Made by a program: the position numbers and the translations under genes
Notes under the pieces: model-generated
What the model was told of the DNA's origin: nothing
Seen by the model: only the letters and a program-made list of their open reading frames with translations
Databases searched by the model: none
Part shown: positions 10,300 to 20,383 of the stretch, piece by piece
Layout: the number at the start of each line of letters is the position of its first letter
Position numbering within the stretch: position 1 is the stretch's first letter
Assembly (NCBI GenBank): GCA_037355855.1
Contig: CM074768.1
Coordinates: 310,001-374,000, forward strand
From: Pseudo-nitzschia pungens
Taxonomy: Eukaryota > Bacillariophyta > Bacillariophyceae > Bacillariales > Bacillariaceae
Reading direction: 5' to 3'
DNA: 64,000 nucleotides

Positions 10300-10377
10300 C
10301 TGCAATCGAACGCTCTACCACTGAGCTACGGGTGCAACAGAAGCACACGACGTGAATTGAACACGTGACCATTCGAA
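10300..10377 (-). tRNA. Circularly permuted tRNA-Cys(GCA)
   Basis: Read on the minus strand the order is 3' half, linker, 5' half. The 3' half (10377-10342) gives nucleotide 38, anticodon stem TCGAA, variable loop TGGTC, T-arm ACGTG-TTCAATT-CACGT, acceptor strand CGTGTGC and discriminator T. A 6-nt linker (10341-10336) follows. The 5' half (10335-10300) gives acceptor GCACCCG, TA, D-arm GCTC-AGTGGTA-GAGC, G26, anticodon stem TTCGA and TTGCAG, anticodon GCA. Joined in tRNA order, the anticodon stem pairs 5/5, the T-stem 5/5 and the acceptor 6/7 (one C-T mismatch at 5-68). U73 is the conserved tRNA-Cys identity base. Flanking leader and trailer form a bulge-helix-bulge with cuts at 37/38, so the expected route is splicing to a circle, then end trimming to open it. 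The A box lies downstream of the B box. No ordinary tRNA-Cys lies in this window. Confidence 0.92.
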
Positions 10378-10391
10378 CATTGCGCTGTTGT

Positions 10392-10405
10392 GGACACATG
10401 TGTCC
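10392..10405. promoter_or_regulatory. 14-bp perfect palindrome upstream of the permuted tRNA
   Basis: GGACACATGTGTCC is self-complementary over 14 bp. It lies 15 to 28 bp before nucleotide 38 of the permuted tRNA, between it and the TATA-like box. It could be a protein-binding site or a small hairpin in the leader; this is inference from position only. Confidence 0.35.
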
Positions 10406-11330
10406 TTTGAGTATATAAATTTGAGCAAAATTCAAGAAAAAGTGGCGTGTTGATGACAACAAAACAATCGAGCATCGAGAAATGCACCATAACACAACAC
10501 AACACCACGCAACGTCGGATTCATTCCAACTGCTGGATTGCATTGGATCGATGGATTGATCCGGACGTTTGTCGATGAATGTAGAATTGATCCATACAGA
10601 AATCCAGCATCTCTGTCAACAATCCACCGTTATTGTTTGTTTCTTTTTGTTTCTTTTGTTTTTTTTTGGCTCAAGATTTGACAGGATCATGGATAAGCCG
10701 GCTCCTTGCCAACGAGGAGTGAACTCCGCGAAAACTTCGAGGGTACTGCGGGAAGCACGAGGAGGGACCCGGTACATGCTACAGTAGAAGCTAACCAACG
10801 AATCAATCTCTTCGTAATGATAGCATAGATTCTTGTGGCTACGAGTACCGTAATGCCGTGTTGAAAAGACTGTTCGCGGTACGATTGATCCGGTCCACAC
10901 ACATTTGATGCACGAAAGATTGGTTGAAAGTGCGGACGAACTATTGCAATCTACCTCTCAGTCCGTCTCGACAAGACCGTCGTGAACACATCATCGTTGA
11001 CGTATTGCATTGTTCAATATAGGTTACTGAATGATTATAATGATTATGATTTGGTGAGTGTCATTGAGAAAGTTGGGGTTGGGGTTGTTGGGGAGAAGAT
11101 CCGCTCTAAGTTTTACTAAATTTTCTCTTTTCTTGTCTTTTACATGCATTCTCGTGTTATTTCTTGTTTGGAGAAAGTCTTGCTGATTCACTCGGTTCTC
11201 CACAATGCTGATTCATTTTTAATTCTTTTGAATGTATGACTCACCGGTTCTTTCTTGGTTTTTGCATTCATTTGAATCGTGTTGATCATCGCGAATGAAA
11301 AACTCTACGCCAACACGATCAATGTGGTTT
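10406..11330. other. AT-rich intergenic
   Basis: No gene is seen beyond the TATA-like box listed above. A T-rich tract lies near 10633-10668. Short open frames in it have no recognisable content. Confidence 0.5.
10412..10417 (-). promoter_or_regulatory. TATA-like box upstream of the permuted tRNA
   Basis: TTTATATA reads toward the permuted tRNA-Cys, about 35-40 bp before its first tRNA nucleotide. TFIIIB placed here would start transcription about where the bulge-helix-bulge leader begins. This is inferred from position, in an AT-rich setting where TATA-like strings are common. Confidence 0.35.
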
Positions 11331-13277
11331 CTAGTTGAATGCTGTCAACAACACAGCAACGAGTCCGGTTCCCACAGAAAGCATTGCGGTCCAACCACCG
11401 TGCAAGATCATGGCTTGGGCAGTCAAACCATCGAGACGGTCGTCGGAAATACCAACCGTTACAACAAAACCGCCTTCGGTTTCCTGTCCGTCGCTGTCTA
11501 ATTCTTGCAGATTGCGAAGATGACTTCCAGCTTCGAATCCATGAGGGAAACTTGCGGAGTTCAAGCGACGAAGTGGTGGAGAATCCATACAATAAGTCGA
11601 TTCGAAAACAGGGTTGCAATACCAAATCATATCGTGTGCACCCGAAAAGGATTTATCGAAATAAACGTCACTCTGGTTGACGACGCTCTTTTCAGCTATC
11701 TGGACGTTGAGCCATGAGTGCATGCCAATATATGGGGTCGTGTCGGATGGAAAAAGGTAACATCTTTGAACTTTTTTGATGTTTGGAATTTCAATATAAA
11801 CTTGGTGCGTTTCAATGTAGTCGATGGACGAATACTACATGGAAAACAGCGTGAGTAAAATTTGGTTGATGAACGAATGCACTAGTACCGGTATTCAGAC
11901 AGCTTCGCAAGAAATACTCACGTTCATGTTTGGTTGTACGTAAATATCATTCGGACCACACACCGGCGAAGACGCATTTTTCTGATACGCTACCTTGGTG
12001 TCGGACACATCTGAATAAATTTTGCCTCCTTGAGTTAGACCACCGGTAACTACTTTGTACGACCAACTTCCGGTATTTTTTGTGAGCAACGTGGCACCAC
12101 TCTGAGTTTTTCCTTCCTCGAGCTTGAGACAAGCGGGAAGACCATTCAAATTATTCCCGTGCGGCCCACCGAGAACAAACATGTAATCTTTGCAAGTGGG
12201 TGGTGGAGGTACCGGGGTCTCGTTCTTGGAAGAAATAGAAAGTGATACTTCACCAGAGCAGCTGAAAGAATCTTCACCGTTGCCAAAGAATCCCGCTGTC
12301 ACAACACTGCTGAATGCCAACGCTGCTGCCCCCGCCTTCTCTCCCGTCGTAGATAGGTAATCGGTGGCATTAGCAACTTTTGAGGTCAGGGCATCTGGCA
12401 CAGAATTGACAAACAATCGACGCTGTGTTGCAGAGTTCGAACAGGTGACATTGGTGAAATTCGAGACGGTGTAACCTGCTGTATCATCTCTCGGGCGGAC
12501 ACAGAGGGAGAAATCTTGCCCGATCTTGTACGACGACGATGCATTGGCACCACTGGCACACAAAAAGCTGTCCACCTCTATCGATTTCGTCACGTTTTGC
12601 GAAAGTTGGTTCACTCCAGTTGCCGAAATGGATACATTCTGGGTGAAGCCGGAAAATGCGGCTTCCAGGTCGACACCGAGGTCCAAGAATGTATCGACAT
12701 AGGAGATGTAATCGGCACCGTTTGAGGAAGAGTCGTACTCCGCCTTCACAGACGATCGGGCACCTTCAGCCAAAAAAAGAAGAAATGATACAGCAAGGCT
12801 GTTAGTACTCGTGCCATTCTACGATGAAATACGAAATCTTCGACACACGAGGATTCACTTACAGAGTTTCAGGGTCCCTTTACTGCCTCCAAGATCGTTG
12901 TAGGCTGCAGTTGTTGTCACGTCGGCAATGGTGTAGACGGCAGCACCAAAGATTCCATTGGAAGTGACTTTGGTGTATCCAGAAGCACTAAATGTAGTCT
13001 CTGTAGCGTTGTAATCGGAACTCGGGAGAAGAGTACCAGTGTCGCAGGCTGCACCATCAGGTACATTGTAGAAAAGCTCCATCGTAACGTTTACCGATGG
13101 AGATTTCTCGAAATACACCTCGGCATTGAAGGGGGTAACGGTGATAACTTTACCACTTGGTGTTGTAGAAGAACCATCCCCTGCCGGAAGGATTTCGTAG
13201 TTTGAAATAGAAGGTAGAGCATTGGCATAGTAGCAAAGGCCGGAGACGGCGACTAGAGCCTGAGTGGTAAATTTCAT
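11331..13277 (-). CDS. Secreted or surface-anchored glycoprotein, three exons
   Basis: Exons are 13277-12863, 12763-11922 and 11834-11331; introns of 99 and 87 nt have GTAAGT/AAG and GTGAGT/TAG borders. Splicing gives one open frame of 586 residues. It starts with a signal peptide (TTQALVAVSGLCYYANA) and has many N-glycosylation sites (NVT, NAT, NVS, NFT). A PVPPPP hinge precedes a part with paired Cys (CKDYMF, CLKLE, CGPNDIY). The C-terminus has a hydrophobic stretch (MLSVGTGLVAVLLTAF) ending at the stop, as in GPI-anchored proteins. I recognise no domain. A cell-surface or cell-wall role is inferred from topology only. Confidence 0.75.
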
Positions 13278-15504
13278 TGTAAAATAACGAACGAACGATT
13301 GCTATTGATGGTAGATTGAAATGTTTGGCTTTTGGTTTCGATCCTTGCGATTGTTCAAAGTTATAGGATTGAAGTTTTATGGGACGCAGAAGTAGCCAAC
13401 TGCGTTTGTGTCGTGTGTGTGCCTTGAGCAGGCTTTGACCGTTTGCCTTGAGAAATTGTTACGATTACTACCGTGCTACTTCGTAATTACTTATTACTAC
13501 GTACTACGTACTTCGTAAGAAGATGCTTCCCATTCATATATTTATGGTATTTCTTCAGATCAGATGATTATTAGTAGTATTATTCAGTGACAATCATGAA
13601 GATCGCACATGAGCGAAAAGAATTGTTTTGAGTGTTGGCATCCGATAATTTCATATGGCTTGTACTAAAAATAGAAATGAATCTTTCCTGGCAATCGGTA
13701 TTTGATATACATCATACTAAAAATAAAAATATATATTGTGGCAAGAAAAGAATTGGACTAAATTGATAAAATAAAATGTTTCTGGTACAACGTCGTGTTG
13801 TTTGTCTTGATAAAAGCAAACAGACATAGAGAAGCTTTTGGAATGATTAGTTTTTCGTTCACATTATGTAATTCCTCCGTTCCACCAACATTACCAAACC
13901 ATGACCGTTTCGTGTTTGTTCCTCTGTGACAGGCCAAAGTGATGGACCTTGGCCCGAACCTAGTATACTACTATAAATCTTACAACACGACAATGGACAA
14001 CAAGTTGGAGAATCTAAGTAATTGATGATCCACTTCTTACAATACGGTACAACCCATAAGGAAGATTGCGAACAACAATGCACACAAGTCTCGGAATTTT
14101 GAAATACCGGACTTGTGCGTAACCTTACTCATATGCGATAGTGTTGGTTGTTGGTACAGTAATCGTACGGTAGGGTTACCGTACTCTGAGTAGGAAAGGA
14201 GAAACTACAGGTATGATAGACTTTCCCATGAGAACCCACCTGGTGGGAGATTTTGTGGGTTATCTCTTGGGTTATCTCATGGGTTCAGTCGTGGTTATTT
14301 TGTGGGTTATCATGGGTTGTCATGGGTTATCATGGGTTTACTTTTATTTTTTATTAAAATAAGTGTAAACCCACGAAATAATGGTTTCGTTGGATTTTGA
14401 CTCACTCGGGTTTTTGACGGTGAGAAAAAAGCCATGTTGAAATTCGATTTCACCCCCAAAACACTCTCAACATTCCCCTCTCGGCGCAGCAAGGCTACTG
14501 TAAAGTTACCGTAAAGTTACCATATTTACGGAAATGTTTTCGGTTCCGGAGGGCCCAGGCGATCTCATCTTCTGCGGGAACTTACGTGTCTGACTTGCAA
14601 ATAAGGTACAAGAACGGTAGCTCTAGAGCCTAAGAAGGGAGACTGTTGACGCCGTTTGTTGGAGTTCTCCATGCATTTTGCAAACCGCCAGTGTCAAAAA
14701 GGAACGAATGAATGATGCATTGTGTCGGTTTGTAGTACCGTACGTACGAAACGTGCTGTTCATGTGTTCAAGTGTTTCTACAGTGCACGTACGCGCAAAA
14801 GTACGAACGGATTCATAATTCAAAATTAGATATTTACATGCCGAGAATACCAACTTAGCTTAGACCCCCGAAAGATGGTTGCAACCAACCAACGTATCAT
14901 CGTCACGATAGATTGTCACTTATTTTCATGAGTGCCATGATTTTTGTTTGTGCATCGGTTGGACTGACTTGTGAGTTTTCTAGTGCTACTGTAAAGGTTG
15001 AGTTGTGTTGACGTGTTAAGTTATGGATGGTTCGGTACGATGCTGAAATTTGTGTTATTTCGTGTCGCACGTATGCTGGGTGGTGTTTAGATCTTCTCTG
15101 ACTGGGATCTTCTCCGCGTCAAACGACCGACGCTGTCGAACAGTCGGGCAATGGGAAAACACTAGATCTCTTAACCTTGTTATTGTGAAGAGTTCAGTCG
15201 AAGGATGCTCTGGTTGTACTGAATGTCTTGAAACGCTTCATCAGTGGTCTTTTCTTATTGTTGATAGCATGCGATCATTGATGATATACCGTGTGTGTTC
15301 TCTGTTGACGAAACTCCAAGTCTTGCCAACGATTACCACAACATTTTGTCGCGAGTGTCTTCTAAATTACTCGCTTCTGCCTCGTTACTTTGTCGACGGC
15401 GGCGTTAACCATAGGGTACTGCACTGCGCTAGCTTGCCAAACATTGTTGGCATTGACAGGTGTCATTTATTTTTTTTTCTCTTCAGTTGTGTTCTTGTTC
15501 TTGC
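13278..15504. other. Long intergenic stretch
   Basis: No gene is supported. It has an AT-rich part with near-repeats of ACTAAAAATA near 13665 and 13715, the GGGTTATC-type repeat near 14225-14345, and GTAC-rich words near 14145-14190 and 14735-14800. The final 500 bp upstream of 15505 may be the 3' UTR of the plastid-type gene. Confidence 0.5.
14225..14345. repeat. Degenerate GGGTTAT repeat
   Basis: About eight irregular copies of a unit built on TGGGTTATC, with spacers such as TTTTG, CTCTT and CTCAT. It looks telomere-like at a glance but the unit is neither TTAGGG nor its complement. Confidence 0.7.
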
Positions 15505-17040
15505 TCAGCTGGCAAAGAAGAACTCTTCGTCAAAATCGTAATCGGCCAACGACTCCGAGACGGTGAGGTCCGGGACGTTATACACCGGGTATTCTTCTTT
15601 CTCGTTGACGACGGCACCATCGATAATGGTTCCGACGCCCATTTCTTCCTCGTCTTCGATGCTAGCGTCGATAAAGTCAAAGTCATGGGTGTCATTCTGG
15701 ACATTGTCCTCATCTTCCTCGCTGTCCTGGTCGCAGCGAATGGTGTAGGGTTCGACGCAGGCCGTGATCGGAAAGGCCGAATAGGGATCCAGATTGATGA
15801 CTCGGACCGATGTGGAGGAACGAAGCGAGGTATCGAGAACCGCGAAAAATGGGCGTGCTTTACCGTCTTCGACGGACAACTCCACGACCTGTTGTATCTC
15901 ACCGTCGCAATCACTGGTAACCTCGATGCGTGCCTGGCACGACAATCCACTGGTCTCGATCAAGACCTGAACCGAGTCGACGTTCTTATCGAACTCGAAC
16001 AATTCCTCGTTGCTACCTTTCTTTCCATCGGCAGTAGCATATTGCACCGGTGCTATTCCTTCGATTTTGCGAAGCTCGCCCAAGTCGCGAAGTTTCTCGG
16101 CAAAGAGTCCGAGACCGGAAGTTACCTTTTCTCTGCTTGCTCCCCGTCCAGAAGTGGGGTCAATGCTTTCGTAGAATCCGGCGTATCCACCATCTCGCAT
16201 CGTTGTTGGACCCTGTGGCTGGGGATTGTTTTGCTGGCGCTTGCGCTGTTCCCGAGCGGATTCAACGTCGCCAATCACCACTGCCTTCATCGGGAATTCG
16301 AGAGGCCCTGAATTCTTGACGCCAATGCTCTGCTGGTTCAATCCCGGAGTCGGGATGACGAAGGATAGGGGTTGCTCGGAGGTAGTGGGGGCGCAGTAGA
16401 CTGCTAGCTTCATTGGAGCGTGTCCGGGTCCGTTCCAGACATCGATCTGTGCTTGCAGGGGATTATCCCATTGGGTGCTTTTGAGCATGACCTGCGTGTA
16501 ATCCACTTCCGGACTTTCCATCGACCAGGTTCGTAGTGACCCGCCATGGATCGTTTCGGCAGTGTTTGTGTCCCATATGCTGAAAGTCGAAGAAGAAGTT
16601 GGATCCTCCACAACATCGGGAAAGATATCTTTCGGCTTTGTATCGGACATTTCTCGCTTCATGTTTTCGACAACCTCTTCGTAGAGTTGGGTTGCGCCGT
16701 CTCCGTCTCCGTCTTCATCTTGGTCTTTGTCTTCGTCTTCGGTCGTGGAGGTTCTGTCGTAGTGGAAATCTTCTTCGATGACAACGGCATCGATGTAACC
16801 GTCGACATCGATTTCGTTTTCAACGATCGGATCTACCGGAGGAGCTGTCTGCTTCTGCCTTTGTTTTCGCAGAATGTCGGGACCGATTCCAGTGTTGTAG
16901 TCCTCCTTGATGTATCCGAGTGCCGTTCTCCTTTGGCCGTCGATCGTGGGACGGACAACAAAGGCATTTGTCTTCGTCAAAGTAGTGGCAATTGTTGCCA
17001 AGCAGAGAAACAGAGCGAAAGCGTTGCTGGGAATATTCAT
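15505..17040 (-). CDS. Plastid-targeted acidic protein of unknown function
   Basis: 511 residues, no intron. I start at the ATG at 17040, since the upstream open frame has no ATG. The leader reads NAFALFLCLATIATTLTKTNA then FVVRP: a hydrophobic signal peptide with a cleavage site before Phe and a following basic stretch, the bipartite signal used for complex plastids in diatoms. Residues about 90-150 and 445-510 are very acidic (Asp/Glu runs). The middle has two beta-rich segments with conserved-looking text (WDNPLQAQIDVWNGPGHAP and VQVLIETSGLSCQARIEV), which may be a duplicated beta-sandwich. I do not recognise a named family. Confidence 0.75.
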   Translation of the reverse strand: MNIPSNAFALFLCLATIATTLTKTNAFVVRPTIDGQRRTALGYIKEDYNTGIGPDILRKQRQKQTAPPVDPIVENEIDVDGYIDAVVIEEDFHYDRTSTTEDEDKDQDEDGDGDGATQLYEEVVENMKREMSDTKPKDIFPDVVEDPTSSSTFSIWDTNTAETIHGGSLRTWSMESPEVDYTQVMLKSTQWDNPLQAQIDVWNGPGHAPMKLAVYCAPTTSEQPLSFVIPTPGLNQQSIGVKNSGPLEFPMKAVVIGDVESAREQRKRQQNNPQPQGPTTMRDGGYAGFYESIDPTSGRGASREKVTSGLGLFAEKLRDLGELRKIEGIAPVQYATADGKKGSNEELFEFDKNVDSVQVLIETSGLSCQARIEVTSDCDGEIQQVVELSVEDGKARPFFAVLDTSLRSSTSVRVINLDPYSAFPITACVEPYTIRCDQDSEEDEDNVQNDTHDFDFIDASIEDEEEMGVGTIIDGAVVNEKEEYPVYNVPDLTVSESLADYDFDEEFFFAS

Positions 17041-18171
17041 GATGTGTATTCTATTGGATCGGTGATAGTACAAGAGGAATAGCTGGGTTTCGAAGCTCGT
17101 CGGTTCAACAAAGCTTGTAGCGGTGGTTCTAGTAGGGGAGCATAAGGTATCTTTTGGAGATACGAAGCTGCTTGGGCTCTATGGGTTGTTTGCTGCTTGG
17201 CTGCGAGTAGTGTTACTCGCTCGATATTGTGTGCTTCCGGTCGAGACCGTAGTTTGGTGCGTGAAATTGCGCAGATCCATCAATCCCTCGGCGAGTGTCG
17301 AATGAATTCGGAGTGGGAATGCTTGTGAAGACGTCCGCGGAGAAAACTATTTTTTCAGTGGACGAAAACGACGGGAGCTTCGCTACGGACTGTACAGTAC
17401 AAAACTCACGGACAGAAAGAGAAGAAGTCGTTTGTTTCCCGTCTTCATTCGCGACAACGGAATTTCGAAAAACCGCGCACTGTCGGAAGAAGACGGATGT
17501 GATTTGTGCAAAGTTGTGTGACAACTGCAAGGGTCGACGGGCTGAAAAACGTGCGGCCTCGGTTATAGGGTTAACATTACCTTATATATTTCAAATAAAA
17601 ACTGCAACCGACTTTTGAAATTTTAGAAATTCGGAAAGTGCCGGCTCGTCCGGAGAAGCAGATGCCAGTTGTCGATTGCTCTTAAAAACAAAAACAAGAA
17701 CCGATTGGGCATCAAGGGCTTCGTGTAAGGGCCAGACATCACTTTGGGGCGGGCAGAAACCCTCGGCGGTTCGTTTTCCTTCGCGCCACGACTGAGTCAT
17801 CCACATCGAGATACCAATTATTGTCTCTGTACGATAAGGTTTACTGTATCGCGTTTTTCAGTCATTCATCAATTCGACACAGACTGCTCCTCATACATGG
17901 AGTGGGAGTTGCGAGATTCATACATGGAGGGGCGAAACGCACGAAGGAAGTCTGGAAACCGCCGATTCACCACCGACCGAGGTGCAGAAGGCAGAGTTGG
18001 TTTGGTTTGATGTACCGTAGGAACTTCTTTTGATCGTGGGCTGCCGCGGAAGATTTCCGGAGCCCGTTTTGGGTCTCCGGTAAGTGCAGACGAACTGCTG
18101 GGTGATGAATGCGTCGCATCGTGCTCAAGCCGAGGGTAACGACAAAAACATCGGAGCTGTGTCATAAGGAA
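17041..18171. other. Intergenic, probable promoter of the plastid-type gene
   Basis: No gene is seen between the plastid-type gene and tRNA-Ala. It is GC-balanced, without strong repeats. Confidence 0.5.
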
Positions 18172-18244
18172 GGGGGTTTGGCGCAGTTGGTAGCGCGTGT
18201 GCTTAGCATGCACAAGGTCGCCGGTTCGATTCCGGCAATCTCCA
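18172..18244 (+). tRNA. tRNA-Ala(AGC)
   Basis: The cloverleaf has acceptor GGGGGTT with AATCTCC (two G-T pairs, one of them the G3-T70 pair typical of tRNA-Ala identity), D-arm GCGC/GCGC, anticodon stem TGTGC/GCACA with loop TTAGCAT, T-arm GCCGG-TTCGATT-CCGGC and discriminator A. A T5 run at 18251-18255 ends it. Confidence 0.95.
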
Positions 18245-20383
18245 CATTACTTTTTCTCTCCAATCGATACGGTAGTTTTGCGTTGGTCTGAATTGTTGGA
18301 CCTCTCAAGTCCTGTACCGTAGCATTCGTTGATTTTGAAAGCCTCAAAAATTTTTAGGTTACCGTAGTAATCTCCTCGGGAATCGAAGATCCTCCTCTCG
18401 TTTTATTCATGCGAGCAGTGCTATTGCTTAGCCCCTAACTTCTCTCATGTCTGACTGTGTTTTAAGGCACAGCACCCATGCTACTAGTACTAGTACTAGT
18501 AGCACCCCACAATAGCAGCCTGTGAACAGTAGTGTGTTAACAGTAGTGTGTTAACAGTAGTATCTTGGTAAGCCTGTTGCTTAGCATCCTGTTTAGCATG
18601 CTGTAGACTCCTCTTACTGGTGGGGGCTAAGGTATGTAGAAGCTCTGGTACAGATCCATACACAGAGACATATCATCATATTGGTGAACATCCCCTGTAG
18701 CACCATGGCACCATAGTAGCATGAAGCTGGATATCTTTTCAGTTCTTGTTCTTGTTCTTGTTGAAGAAGTCCTACTGCCTGCGCTCAAGGCAAATTGCAG
18801 TGCTGCTGCAATAATGGAAACACTCAAAAAGTAGTGTGGTGTGAAGACCAATGCAGTACAATTAGCAGTCATTCTACTCAATCACAGTGCACGCTGCCAA
18901 TCATTTTATCCGAGGATGCATCCTTCCTTGTCTTGGGTTTCTTTTCAAAAGAACCTGCTCCTGTAGTGATTTTGTACTCCTCCATGTACGAAAAGAAGTT
19001 CCAGTAGTACAAGTATGAAAAGAAGTTTTATTACTAATAATACTACTACTACTGAAGTTTGTGTGCTTTTGAGGGCTGGAAATTCTTCATTGAGAGCATC
19101 AAAATCAACATTTTTTGTGTGACAGCAGTAGATGGTTATGATACCAACGTCTCTGTCTCCTACAATCCAATCCAATCCAATCAACCGCATTGAAACCAAT
19201 GATCGATTTCATACAGAACTGCTGGTATTTTCTCTCGTTCCCTTTTGACCGGCCTTGCTTGCAACCACTACTAGGCCATGGATATCGCGACCGCGTCATT
19301 TGGTGCCTTTGCTACTATTTTGGTGTTCATCTGTTACAAGTAGTACTACTAGTATGGCTACTACGAGCAGAAGGTCCCCGCTAGTATTACTATCAACAAC
19401 AGCCCGCGTCAAGACGCGTGATTGCCACCATATCGACGATTGGAGCGAAATCCAAAGCAGCAGCATACAGCACCACTGCCGTCGCCAGAATCCAATCGCA
19501 TTGAATGAGTTTTTCGAATGAGGACATCACGAAGATGCCCCTGGACGTTTCGCTTGGTTTCTGTCGACCCTGTAAATTGCTTGCAAGCGCCATGATTGCT
19601 TTTATGTTATTGTTATCATCCTGTATCTACAATCATACATGGGAGAGTGTCTTCAACATCGGTTGTTGGGACCGAAGAAGGGGGAAAAGACAACAGTTGC
19701 CGAACTTTCGACGCTATGGGACCAATCTACAATACTGTAACTTACAGTCCTAACTAATACGAAGCAAAACGACATGGTTTCTTCTCAACCACATCATTCA
19801 AAAAATCATTTATTCCAAAACCAAAGCATTCAACGTTCTTACATTATGTACACCATTGGATGACGATCCAATTGCCATCGCGAGTCTCGTTTCATGTTTC
19901 GCCCCGCTGCGGTACCAATCGCTGGGCTTTCCCGAGGTTCCATTGCATTGCATCGACTCGACTCGACTCGAGCCGAGCCATCGACGTTCTGTTGCGAATC
20001 TCGTTTAAAGCTCCATTGTTCTACAAGTAGGGAGAGAATGAATCAATCCAACCGGGTCGTTCCATTCGTTTCACCGTGATGATCCTGTGCAAAATTCGTG
20101 CTCGGAGGTTCTCCTGAAAAATTACATTTTATCTTTTCGTTGATGCCATGCAACACCAAATCTGTTTCCATTCATTTCATTTCATTTCCATTTATTTCAT
20201 TTCGTATCAATTGAAGTCAACTCGTTCGTTCCAGTTGCTGCTAGTTGTGTTCCTTCGACGCAAGCACCAATTCTTGTTCTTCCTTTTCTTGTTCCATTCG
20301 TCTCCTTCCTTCCTTCCTTCCACTTGCACTCCTGTACTACGTGCACTGCAACGTGTATTGCATTGCAATAGTCAAAGTAATCG
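18245..20383. other. Long intergenic stretch with triplet and short repeats
   Basis: No gene is supported. It contains CTAGTA runs (18480-18502), a tandem AACAGTAGTGTGTT unit (18526-18560), ATCCA-like units near 19165 and a CGACT run near 19955-19972. The part about 18450-19150 resembles 43.2-43.7, 46.2-46.9 and 52.7-53.5 kb in word use, possibly remnants of one old repeat class. Confidence 0.45.

Noticed and set aside
10300..10335. A truncated tRNA-Cys pseudogene (5' half only)
   Set aside because: The matching 3' half lies just upstream on the same strand with a perfect T-arm, pairing anticodon and acceptor strands and U73, so it is read as one permuted gene.
14225..14345. Interstitial telomere repeat
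   Set aside because: The unit is built on GGGTTATC with irregular spacing; it is not TTAGGG.
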